From assembly GCA_031308135.1 (NCBI GenBank), contig JAHLJT010009436.1, forward strand, positions 160,368,885-160,432,884: a stretch of DNA of 64,000 nt, written 5' to 3'. Made by a program: the position numbers and the translations under genes. Each line of letters opens with the position of its first letter. The stretch's first letter is position 1. Below, in pieces: positions 48,170 to 60,000 of this stretch. The notes under the pieces were generated by a model. It saw only the letters and a program-made list of their open reading frames with translations, had not been told where the DNA came from and searched no databases. The stretch is from Acheta domesticus (Eukaryota > Arthropoda > Insecta > Orthoptera > Gryllidae).

Positions 48170-48320
48170 GTTCTTTTTTTTCTCTATTTCCTCCCTCTCT
48201 ATTTCCTTCTTTCTCAATTTTCCCTATCTCTCTAATTTTCTTTCCCCTTTCCCTTTCCCATTTCCCCCTTTCTCTTTTTCCCTCTCTCTTTGTCCCTCTT
48301 TCTCTTTTTCCCTCTCCTCT
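48170..48320. repeat. Polypyrimidine (C/T) tract
   Basis: About 150 bases are almost entirely C and T on the plus strand (runs such as TTTCCCTCTCTC), with few A or G. It is a low-complexity tract with no coding signal. Confidence 0.85.
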
Positions 48321-48477
48321 CATCAACTTCGTCGCCTGCTCGACCTCACCCCATGGCACACGGCAACGTCCAGCAACAATGAAGCTCACGTGAATTGGGA
48401 ATTGCATTTAACTGAAGGGCCATCATGTGCTGTAACACCATCTAGCAGAGTTACAATAATTGTACTATGCCATAGAC

Positions 48478-48653
48478 AGAGGTGTATCTACGGTATGGCA
48501 GACATGGCACGTGCCATGGGCGCCACTCACAAGGGGCGCTAATTAGAGAATAACCGCCAAAACAAATAACAACAACCCTCATTTGAAGAATTCTGACAGG
48601 GGTGCATATTTGATGCTTGCCACGGGCGCCTGAATACCTAGATACGCCTCTGG
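48478..48653. mobile_element. 176 bp palindromic MITE with a perfect 8-bp target duplication
   Basis: The ends are AGAGGTGTATCTA and TAGATACGCCTCT in inverted orientation, and the element is flanked on both sides by CCATAGAC (48,470-48,477 and 48,654-48,661). An 8-bp duplication points to the hAT superfamily. The interior is GC-rich and itself palindromic (GGCACGTGCC). Confidence 0.82.
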
Positions 48654-48819
48654 CCATAGACTAAGGATGTATACATCTTTATGACTATAGTCAATGCCGT
48701 ATGTTCTTCCCGCAAGTGCAAGCAATAAGTTGACACATTTTTATCACAATTGGATGCACGGTACGGCAGCGCATTTAGCACGAACCAACAAATATTGATT
48801 TATACTTTCCCGTATACGT

Positions 48820-49380
48820 ATGTGTAAACGTACGTATATACGTAGTGTAGGGAAAGTTATATAATGTTGCGCGAAAAAATGGCCAATTTTCGCCAGAAAA
48901 AAAATCGTTGCCGGGCCGTGATAACGAAAAAGTGGATAAATCCAGCTGCTAAATTAAGAAAAAAATCCCCTAGGCGTAGACAGAACACCTCTTTTGTGGG
49001 TCCTTGATACCGAAAAAACAATTGAAAGAAAAACGTCCGTCCGTCCGTGAACACTGCTAGCACCTAAACCAAACGTACGATTTCTTCCAAAATGGATATT
49101 CCCCGGTCGATCTGGTTTGAGTCGAAGCTTTGAGATTTTGAAAAATATTCCATAAAATTTGTGGGTACTTTACATGAAGCTCCCCGGACGTTTTCAAAAT
49201 TTTCTCAAAAACGGCTACAAATTTTTTCTTTAAATTTCTTGTAAGAATAGAGTAAAATACACTTATAAAGGTGGCATAGGTATCATTTTCACGGTTAACT
49301 AAATTTTCGAAAATTGCAAGAGTTTAAAATTTTTTCGGTGTCTTTCTAGAACTAGAAAATTGAAGATAGAGAATTTTCGG
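48820..49380 (-). repeat. Dispersed ACGG-tract repeat, inverted copy
   Basis: On the minus strand it matches the end of the 17.4-18.8 kb repeat, including the CGTCCGTCCGTCC tract and GATCGACCGGGGAATATCCA. At its terminus it has a strong hairpin: CTTTCCCGTATACG at 48,807 pairs with the stretch ending GGGAAAG at 48,857. Confidence 0.78.
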
Positions 49381-49430
49381 CGAGCGGTTGCTCGGTGCTC
49401 GCCAAATCCGCCTTACAAAACACCCAATTT

Positions 49431-49663
49431 TATACTTCGGTTTTTCTTTCTTGGCGCACAGGGGTGTGTCAATAACATGGAATATCTCACGGTATTTGGC
49501 GTCGTTCTCGGTTGTGCCGCTAGGAGTCGCATGATCGCCACTATCGAGCAATGCTGGTGATCATGCGATTCCTGGTGGCACACGGGAGAACAACGTGAAA
49601 TGTCGTGAGATATTCCATTTTATTGACACCCCCCGTGCGCCAAGGAAGAATAACCGAAGTATA
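49431..49663. mobile_element. Palindromic element, related family, about 130 bp upstream of the gene C start codon
   Basis: Arms TATACTTCGGTTTTTCTTTC and the inverse ending ACCGAAGTATA enclose CTTGGCGCAC / GTGCGCCAAG and a core sharing ATGGAATAT, GTGCCGCTAG and GTCGCATGATCGC with the elements at 32.3 and 35.0 kb. It ends immediately before the GC-rich promoter region of gene C. Confidence 0.78.
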
Positions 49664-49791
49664 ATCGGCCAGACGAGAGCTTCGCGTGGGCGCCGTGGGA
49701 GCGCGTGGCGAGCGGCGGTGGTTGGCGCGGGTGGGGAGCGGGGCCGCCGGCAGAGGCGCTGCGAGGGCGCGGCAGTCGCGAGCTGAGCGCC
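49664..49791 (+). promoter_or_regulatory. GC-rich promoter-proximal region and 5' UTR of gene C
   Basis: About 130 bp of very GC- and CpG-rich sequence precede the gene C start codon, in sharp contrast to the AT-rich surroundings. No TATA box is seen. It is bounded on the left by a palindromic element. Genes A and B have comparable GC-rich sequence before their ATGs (about 7,773-7,940 and 32,135-32,300). Confidence 0.4.
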
Positions 49792-49923
49792 ATGGCGGTG
49801 GAGAGCTACAGCGCCCGCCTCGTGCACCACGCGGCCGAGGCCGCCCTGCGCATGCGCCAGCCCGCGCGCCGCGCCGCCGGCTCCGTGCCTGCCGCTGCTG
49901 TCGTGGCCGCCGTCCTCGTCGGG
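49792..49923 (+). CDS. Gene C exon 1 (codons 1-44, start codon)
   Basis: The ATG stands in a good context (GCGCCATGG) inside a GC-rich island. The 44 codons begin MAVESYSARLVHHAAEAALR and end VVAAVLVG directly before a GTGAGC donor, phase 0. Gene A exon 1 has the same length, and by eye 25 of the 44 residues are identical, including MAVES, EAALR, RQPARR and AGSV. The frame stays open beyond the donor, but that extension is not shared with gene A. Confidence 0.85.
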
Positions 49924-50314
49924 GTGAGCTTGCTGTCCTTTCGCCTCCCACGCACTTTCCGAGACGCTCATGCTCGAATCAGAAGAGCGACTGTTGGTTC
50001 ATACCATGGAAATCGGCCTGGCGCATTGTATTCGACGTTTCAAATAAGCGACTCGTGTGCACAGGTGTGCAAAGGCCATGGGGAACCAGGGGGGGCAATG
50101 ATTTTTCTGGGCCCCCTTTTTCATTATTTTTTATTTATGTTTTATTAGAAAATAAATAAAACGCAACGTCCCAAATTGTCAGGTTAGGAAAAGGGGCAAT
50201 CCTGGATTGAACATCTTTCCGAAAATTAAATGTTTTATAAGGTAGGGTGACGAGCCCCCCCTTTTCGAAATTTTCAGGGGGACATGGCCCCCTGCCCCGT
50301 GCGCACGCGTATGT

Positions 50315-50350
<36 letters not shown>

Positions 50351-53300
50351 AACAGGGATCCAGGGGCACCATACGTATTTCAGTGCTTAACTTGATTGAG
50401 GGTGCTCTTCACGTTCTCTTCCATACGCCAAAATATTGTGAGCTTGGGAGATACGACCTTGGGGAGCAACCAATAGGAACATTCGAACAGTGAGATGGGA
50501 AAAAATTTTAATCAAGGGGATGTTACCGAATGTTTCACCGAATATTAATAAGCCCCAGATTCTTAGATTTGGGACCATTTTAATGCCACGTCCCGTTTCA
50601 CAAAATTCTAGGATTTTTTTTTCGTATTAAGCACCAACAACAAATTATTCATATACATTTTGTACATCCAAAGTACCTCATTTCTTCAAGACGATTTGAA
50701 AGCTGATTAGCTGACTGGGAAGTTTAATTCCTAACTTAAATTTATTTGAATGTTGGAATAGCTTTGCAATCCCAGTTTTACAGTTACAAAAATTAGTGTA
50801 CTAATTTTTAAAAATAACTGTAGAGTACTCATACTATAGTATACTCTTCAGTTAGATGAAATTCAAGAAAATTAATAGTAATAACCTGTAAGTGGCCTGA
50901 ATTTTTCATCAAAAACTACTATTAAATGGTCTAGTGTAGAAAGTGAATGGTTAAATGGTTTAGTGTCTACGATTTTTATAGGTTTAATACACTTAATTTA
51001 AGAAATTTTCCTAAATGAAATATTTTAACCCTATAAAAATCTACGACACGATCTGAAGCAACCTAATTTTTTATATTTAGTACTAACAACGCGAGACTTA
51101 GTTTTCATACATACTCCTATTGTTACGTGCTAACCGAACTGACAGGAATTGAAGTAAGTCTTATATTTAAGCTTTTGTTTTTTACATTCATACACAGAAA
51201 CCTATTTTCGAGATGTCTAACTAACTGTAGCTCCATTGTGAAGTAGAATGGTGTCATATATCCCATCACTGCCCTACTTCAACGTGGGGACATCTGTGCT
51301 TACTAACCGCTACTGCCAAACAAAATTCTTAAACATTATAACGGTGCATTCGAATATAAAGGAGTTTTCTTGGTCAGATACTGAAAAAGTTTAGCATCAT
51401 GGATCGTGAAATCAGAAAGAAAATGTGTGCCAGTGAACTGATGTCCTTTTAAAATAATAATTTGTGAAATTTGTGTTAGAGAAACAAATTAGAATTCGTT
51501 GACATTGGAATTAGAAAATTGACATTCGTCAATATTTGTATCATAAGTAAACCTGAGAATCATGTTCTTAAGGCATCATCTGTGTCAACACTCACTCACA
51601 AAAAGTACTGGACTGGCTAAATTGTCGCACATATATCCAAACCCCGTCGGGACGTACCTGAGAAACTGACCTCCGAAAATCGCCGTCTTCTGCGGACGAC
51701 ACATCGTGATTTGAGAGTTTTATATATTTTTCCTTCAACGTATTCAATTTATCACATTTTTATTCGATAATCCTTATTACTGGTCCATTAACTCTGTCAA
51801 TACTTTCTGAACACCTCTGAAAAACAATTTGTATTTTTGCTCTAATTGATCCATTGTGGGCTTTACAATTTTGCGATATGTTCCAATGTATACGGGCGCT
51901 CGTATGTTTTGAATTATTAACCTACAACCGGCCATATTTATATTCAACGTAAACAAAACGTTTTTAGATGGCAATAAAATAACTTAATGACTATTTCACA
52001 TGTCCACGCCACTTTTCAAACAGAATAGAGTTTAAATAAAGAAATAATCATATTTACTGTTAACTTAATTTTGAAAAAGAAAGCAAAAAAAGTGAAAAAT
52101 CCTGAGTCGCAAGGAGCAGGTCATCCCTCTCGTAAAAATACACTTTTGCGTTTATTCTGCAAAGAGCTTGCACACGAAAACTTTGTCATCTTCTGTCGTG
52201 TTTAGAGAGAGCTAGGAGACTGTTTGTACCTCAATGATCGTGTCATCTATCTACAAACCTCTTCACAACACCTTACGCAAATGCCGACAAAGAAATTCAG
52301 TAAGTTAACAAAATGTAGTTCCGTTTAGTTTCTACTAAGTTAGAAAATATTTTTGGTAACTGAGTCATTAAACGACAAATCGCACAAAATGAAAAAATTG
52401 ATATTGATGGCCCAGATTTTCAACCTTTGTTGCGATCTGTGTAGGCAAAAATATGACACTTTTTCATTTCTCCCAAATGTTTATTTTTAGATGGGAAATT
52501 AATTTCAAAAGTTTTTGAAAAAATTCTCGCTTGACTAAATTAGTTGTTTACAATTTTTGTTACGATTGTGATACAAATTTAATATTTTGTAACATTAAAA
52601 ACAAATGATGTCCTTTCATTTGATATATCTAATAAATTCATTTAAGATTTTAAAGTGTATTTTTCGTCTATTTTTATTATTTTTTATTTCTTCCTTAGCT
52701 TAACAATAAATACATTGAAAAAATGCACAAATTCTTTGAACTCGGCTTCATGAGTCTCAGAAGATTAAAAGTTAGTTTCCCACAGGATTCTGAGAAATTA
52801 AATACAATAGAAATGGCTATTCACTGTTCTCCTACATCGTCATCTCTGCTAGAGCGTCATCTGCAAGCACAGCAAATAATCAAAAGATAATTACCACCGT
52901 TGTTAGGTTCACAGAAGAATAAATGCACTTCTCTTAACTACACTTCTCCTTCTCCACGTCACACACAGTTTTTAACTGTTTTTCACACGTAAACTAAATA
53001 AAAAAAATACAAATATCGCTTCACATGTTCATTACAACGTGAAAACATGTACTTATGGAATTAATTAGTGTGTATTAAATGGACGAAACAATTATACAAA
53101 TAAGGATACGTGATTAATTAAACCAATATTTTCTTTCATTAATCTTACAAAGAATATCGTTCCATGATTGCTTCATGTCTTGGTAATGAAATTAATTTAC
53201 GTATTTTCATCCTACCTTCAACGAATTATTCATTTCTTCATACGACTGTTGTAACAGTTGGCTTTTGTCGTTATGTTCAGAGTTGCTAAAAATATGTTCT

Positions 53301-54000
53301 TCACATTATTAACAGGTCACAGCCGAAACTTCTCAGAGAAATTAATTGGTTCATGACGGGATTAAAGATTAAATTTCACAGCTAATATTTTTAGTTGTTC
53401 CTCCACCTCCTTCTCCTCCCCCTCCTTCTCTCTTCTCCCTGTTCGTTGCGACGAAATGCTTTTCAGCTATCACATTGAAATCATATTTGTGCACATATAT
53501 TAACATTTTCCTTTGTTTTTGTGATGTGTATTGGATCCATAAAAATAGTAAGTCAACAGTCATAATCTTGTCAATACTGTCAACATTGTCAATCTTGTTT
53601 GAGAATACTTCGAGATTACTTAAAAATGGTGAATTGCATTCGTTTTGTGCTTCAGAGATTCAGAAATAGTAATTAGTTTTCGATATTTAATTACTTTGTT
53701 TTATCTGAAGTAGAGCAGAAAAGAATGCAGAGTTGTTTGGACTATATACGACTATATACGTATTATTACGAAGTCCGTACAACACCTTCCAGGAATACAG
53801 AGAGTATCAGAGATAGCTTCTGAGTAAACATCACTTCAGCCAGACGTTACATCTTGGATTATGAAGAAATATTTTTCTCAAGATCGTGAAAACTGGCATC
53901 ATATTTTATTTTATTTGGTTAATGTTCAGGGCTTGTATTGCAATATAAAAGTGTGATAGAGTATCCATTTTAACGAAAACATCTCTAAAAATTCAATCAG

Positions 54001-54059
<59 letters not shown>

Positions 54060-57000
54060 CTCACACTTGTACTTTATTAGGGGGGTCAAGCCCCGGGGTG
54101 AGTATCTAGGCGGTGGCCTTTACCTACACCCCCCTCAGGGGTACAAGTACCCCCTTGGACCTATATCCGGATCCCGGAACGCAGTTTGCCCTCTCGGCAA
54201 CCTCCCCATACAATGCCTGGGTCTAAGGCCGCCCTGCCAGCTCAGAGCTACTAGCTATCCGGGCTAGTACCGGAGTCAGTGTTGTCTGTATGACAACGCG
54301 CTACTTACATGCGTCGGGACACCAAGTCCCTCTATGCCCAGAGTATTGAGTCACTGCCACGACGAAGCCAAGAGCCCAACTGGGAGCCACCCGAACTAAG
54401 GTCCGGGCGGCTCGGGGCCCCCATTTCGTCTCCCCACTGCCTGACCTTCAGGCTCTCGATCTGGGTTGGACCGTAACCAAGGCAACCTGACGGTTAGTCA
54501 TTTTTCCGTCGGACTTCTATATGTGGATTCCAGAGTACCCCGAGAGGTCTCCTTCGCCCAATCCTGCCTTAAGGTCGATGCGCCAGGGGCCCAACTAGTG
54601 GGTTGCTGGGTTGAACTGTCAACCAGGAGCTTAGCATCGCCTACTAACTGCCTACATGCTAGGCTAACGACCTGAGTGGGGCCGCGAGACGCGAGGTACG
54701 GGTGGACGTCTACGATTCTCCACCAGAGAGCGTGCGCACCTACGTGCTCACGATCCCCCTCTGCGGGGATAAAAAAATCAATCATTTGTGTTTGTGTTAT
54801 TTGCAAGTTTGTTCTGTCAGTAATTACCAATTGCTTGTAAGTAATCTGTTCAGTAATTTCTAATCCAAATAATTCTTGTAATGCTGCAATAAAACGAGAT
54901 GCTCCAGGACACGCTGGACCTTTCTTTAAATATCAAGCAGGTTTTGTGCAGTTGAAAGGTATTCTCGAAAGAAATTATTTCCACCGTCAAACATTAATTA
55001 AACATTTTCATGACTATTCCATTTGCGAAATTAAAGCTATAGTGTTTAACTATACATATAAAATGCCCCACTCAGGGCGGTATATGTGATGTAGAATGAC
55101 TCAATTACTGGGCTCCCTCCCCCCCCAAGGGAGGATGTTCAACTATTAAGTTAGGTTGTAAATGGGTTGCTATTTTGTTATGAATACCACAAATTCAAAT
55201 ATTAGTTTCCCGATACAAATTAGTTTTCTTTATCTTTGGAGCGAACATGTCTAGTTCTCAAATGATGCTAACCTCGCTTTGTTGGGACTTGAATTCATTC
55301 TTAAACTGTGTACAGTAGAAGGGCCGGGAAAATATTTTAGAGCTCATTAACACGTGTGCCAATTATACTTCTCCCCTTCACCATACATACAGTTTTTATG
55401 GTTTTTATTATTAAATCAAATGACACCTCTATCTCGTTTTCGTTTGATCCATAAAGAGCGTTCTACAGAAATGGGGACTCTCTCAAATACTTTCTGAAGT
55501 TCGTTACTCCTCTCACCTGCTTTGCAGTTTATCCCTTTTAAATTTTGGCCTTTTCTGAAGGCAGAACCCGATTGCATTTCGCCCGGTGTTTCGGAAAGTG
55601 GAATCCACGAAGTCTGTCAATGTAGAAGGGCAATGCCAATAAATGTTCGTGCATCAAACGAGGTGGAACTTTCGAACACAGGTTTCTTTACAGCATCTTC
55701 AGAACCTCCGAAGAGCTGAGTCCGTGCTTGCCATTTAGCGACCGCGGCCACCGTGGCAATATATGGCATTTACACTTATATCATAGTAATGAGTGTATGG
55801 TGGTTTCATTTTTACCATTAGGAAGCCGAAAAATCGAGAGAATGGGAAAAAATGTGCTTTGGGCGACCAAAGAAGGTATCTGGGAAGAGAATCATTTATA
55901 ACCGAAAACCTAGCTCAGACTAAGGTCCGATTAAATTAAGAAGGTGATTGACACTTGTGAATGGAGGGAAGCGACGTTGCCAGGTCGCAAACCACTGAGC
56001 ACGTGTTACCGGGACACGAAAACAAACACTTCAAAAAATACGTGTAAAAGTGTAAAAATACGACAAAAGCCTAACCTCAACGCAACTCATCACAACACAG
56101 TACACATTGCGCGCGCAGCACAGGCAGAAACGCGGGCGGCGCGGCGGCAGGGAAGTCGCTGTGCGATGCTCAAATGCTCCCCGTGTTCGGCAGTGGCAAC
56201 TGAGCGACCTGACACGTCACGTTTTGTCTCTCTGGTTGGCAGCTGCCATGGAAACGGGAGAGGCGTCCTGACGTCACACAGAACTGTCAATCACCTTCTT
56301 AATTTAATCGGACTTTAAGAAAACTAAGTTCCGCGAGAAAGTCTGGTGCTATAAAATGGCACACTATTTATTTATTTCCAAACGTTCTTACATACGAGGA
56401 GGAACTTAAATGAAAATATTTCGTGCAGATTTTCCGAAAATAATATTTTTTGAAATGGCATACATTTCTGACACTAAATAAGCAACAAATTAGCTCATTT
56501 TTTCAAAAAATTGTACATGACCTTTTTTTAAATAACTGTTGTTTACAACAGACTTTGTTAAAAGCAAAATTACTATCTCCAATTTTGTACCACATATGCG
56601 GAGTACTAAATATGTACCTTACTACATATGTGGAGGAAACTGAACGAAAACATTTGGAGCGGTTTTTGAGAAAAACAACTTTGTAAATTTCAAACGCAAA
56701 TTACGCAAAAAACTCGTTTTTTTAATTGTACATGACCTTATATAAATACTAATTTTGTACAACCGACTATGTCTGGGGCAAAAATCTCTATCTCCAATTT
56801 TGCCGTTTTGAAATTGTTTTTTGCAATTTTCGAAAAATTGGGGATATCAACGAAAATGATACCTGCATCATTCTCTTAAACATCCTTTGTACTATTCAAC
56901 AACAAAATTTAATCAAAAAAATTGGAGCCATTTTTTTTGAAAACTTTGAAAATATCCGAGGGGCTTCATGTAATGTACCCCATAAAATTAAAATATCGGT

Positions 57001-60000
57001 TTCAAATTCCAGGAGCCTCGACATCAGTCAAAATAATTGGGGAATATCAATTTTGAAGAAAATCGGCTGAACGGTTTAGGCGCTAGCGTTGACCACAGAC
57101 AGACAGACGATTTTTCGGTATCAAGAAGCAACAAAACGTGGATTTAGGCTACAGCACGAGTTAGAGGATTTTTTTCTAAATTTAGCAGCAGGATTGATCC
57201 ACTTTTTCGTTACCAGACCCCAACTACAAGAGTTTCTGTGGCGAAAATTCGCCGTTTTCCAGCGCACGATAACATAACTTTCTCTTCTTACAAAGTATTC
57301 GTAAGGCGAGAAAGAAAATGTATGATTTCAAGAGGAATTACATTTTGAAGTATACATTAGTTTAGTTATATTTACTTGGAATTTGGATCGTTGGGACAAC
57401 TTTTGTTGGCTGTACTGACTAATGACTACTGTCGTATTAGCAAACTTGCTTTTAGGAATAAATTTTCTTTAAAATTCATGAGAAACGCACTTGTTACACT
57501 GTATGAATTTGAATAAACGATTATCAGTGAGAAATACAAAAACCTTTCAGTGAATAAGTATGTGAGTAAGCTTGGTGATATAGAGCTTGTACCACTGAAG
57601 TGGCAATACTAATACGAAGAGCGCTCACTTTGAACATAGTGCCAGAAATAAAATTTCATACCAAAAAAGATAAATTAAAAAATGTGTTGAACATGTTAAA
57701 AAATAGACTATAAAAATTAAGTAATGTTAACTAGTTTAGCGAGGTAGCCTCCAGCCGTTAAGACGTTTTATTTGTGCTTTGCAAATAAATTCATAAAAAG
57801 TCAATTTTAAACATGATACGTTGCAATGATAAAGTTACATGAAATTATATCGTTTAAAATATTTGTTTAATTTTGTGTTTAAATTTGTGTTACCACCGTT
57901 TTACCAATGACGTCGTAAGTGCATTGAAACGATCGTGTTATTCTAAAGGTCTTCCAGAATATTCCCCAGGGAACCGACTAAAAATGTAGCAATTCATGTC
58001 TTTTAGAGAGGAAAGAAATGATTTATTGACTTCGTCTACATGTACCGACTGTAAGGGCCATGTCCTTATGTGTCACACAAAAATCATTTTAGTTGCTTAA
58101 AAACGTATATTTTAGACACATTTCTTAGACATTGTTTAGTGCATCAGCAAAAAACATCGGTTCCCCATTAGGAGACCGAGACGCGTCAAATGAATGAAAG
58201 TTCGAGCCGAGTGAATCGAAACGTCGTTGGTTTGGATTGGTGGACCGGAAATGGTTTAATCGTGAGGGACGGACGGGCGGGCGCAGGTTACTCGATTACT
58301 ACACGCTGCTAAAGATAGAGTACAAACTTTGGCAACTATCGACGTTCAAAACGCTTCAGTGTTGCAAGTGGATTATATTGTCACATTTTAAAAAAATACC
58401 ATATTTAGTTGTGTTGTCATATTTCTCACATTTAAAGGATTTGATATTTGCTTAATTTCCCATTTTTTAAAAAAATTCTTACATTTTTATTTTAAAAATT
58501 TCTCGCATTTTTCATTTTTAAGTTTTTCATTTTTAGCTCGCTAATGTGTACATTAGTGAACACAAGGAGGCTGGCGCTATTTACGTTACGATAACGAAGA
58601 ATGTAGATATTACATGAATCAAACGGATGGTGGGAAGGTTCTAAGGCTAATGATTGACAAAGTGTGTAGTTTCGAGTTCCCCTACAACTATAACAATTTG
58701 TATTCACACGATACCCCCTAGCCTACCCTCGCTATCTCAGCTGACGCTTCGCGAAGCTTTTCCGAGTCGGCGGTGGGGCTCAGGCCTTTGTAATTTACAT
58801 CAGTCTTCAGTCTGTGCAACGCAAACTTTCCTACGTGCTTACATGCTAAAATACTTCTCGCGTACACGCTAGGTGTCCGATATTATCTGTCCATCGTCAT
58901 ACATACAGCTTCATCCAAAATGTCCGCGTACGAATTAACCCTCAAGAAAATGTGCGCAGATAAATTTCTTTCCCCACACGTCATATACAGTTTTTACTGT
59001 TTTTTGACAAATAAATAAATAAAAACCGTCTAATTTGCAAATTAGATTTATTTTGGATTTAAGCCGTAACATTGCAACGCAGATTAAATGACAGCGTAAA
59101 ATTGAAAAATATCCTTCGGGCACAAAATGTCAGTGGTCCGGAGTGCACAAATCGGAAAATAAGCCCCTGGCGATATCCTTTTTAAATTATCTCTCTGGGT
59201 GCGCCTCTCGAGATGTCCATTAGAAAAGAGAAATCAGTTATATTCAGGGTAGACGTCGGAATGTGGGTTACGCTTTGCAGCAAGGAAATCGTATACCAAT
59301 TCACTTTTCAAATCTGATTATGTTTGTAAATTATTATTGATGACAAAATATTCCCAAATCTTATGTCTGGAGTAATGGTATACAATAAGGTATATAACAA
59401 ATTGATGACTAAAAATATGTTTTTATGAACTAATTATCCAAACTCTTAATGAAGGCTCTCATGCAAAGAAAAAACCACAGCTATGTTATATTGTAACCAG
59501 ACGTGTAGGTCGGTTGTGGGGAATTTCAGTGGGAACGTGGCTCTTTTTTGAAATTTTGAAAAATAAACACACAGTCGTTACCACAGAACAACATTTAATT
59601 GGATACGCTTTGAAAGCAAAACAAAAATTACAGAATGACAATAACATTGACCATAAAATAGAAAACAAACAAAAACCATTTGACAATATAAAAAACATGA
59701 AGAGGATAATCAACTGCAAAATTATGAATTTTAAAGTTGGCACAAATTAGAATCCTTGCAATATCTTCTGTGACAAAAATAAATTGAAGTTCAACAAACT
59801 GAATAAAAGAGATCTCTGGGGAGATGAGTGCACACAAAGTTACTTCAGAAGGAAGAGCACAGGCATTTCGGACGACAGAATGTCGTAGTACTTTCTGTTT
59901 ACAAAAATTGCAGTTCACCGTCCATCTACATACACTGCATTATCATTCATTAGTAATTTCTTGCAAAGAATTCATTGCAATTACCAAGATATATTTAGTG

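Noticed and set aside
55497..55720. Possible gene C exon 2 after a CACCTGCTTTGCAG acceptor
   Set aside because: The peptide is not a membrane segment and no donor gives the needed phase; 60,653-60,710 fits both requirements.
58500..58610. Another candidate gene C exon 2 after TTTTTAG
   Set aside because: The encoded peptide is hydrophilic and the donor phase is wrong.
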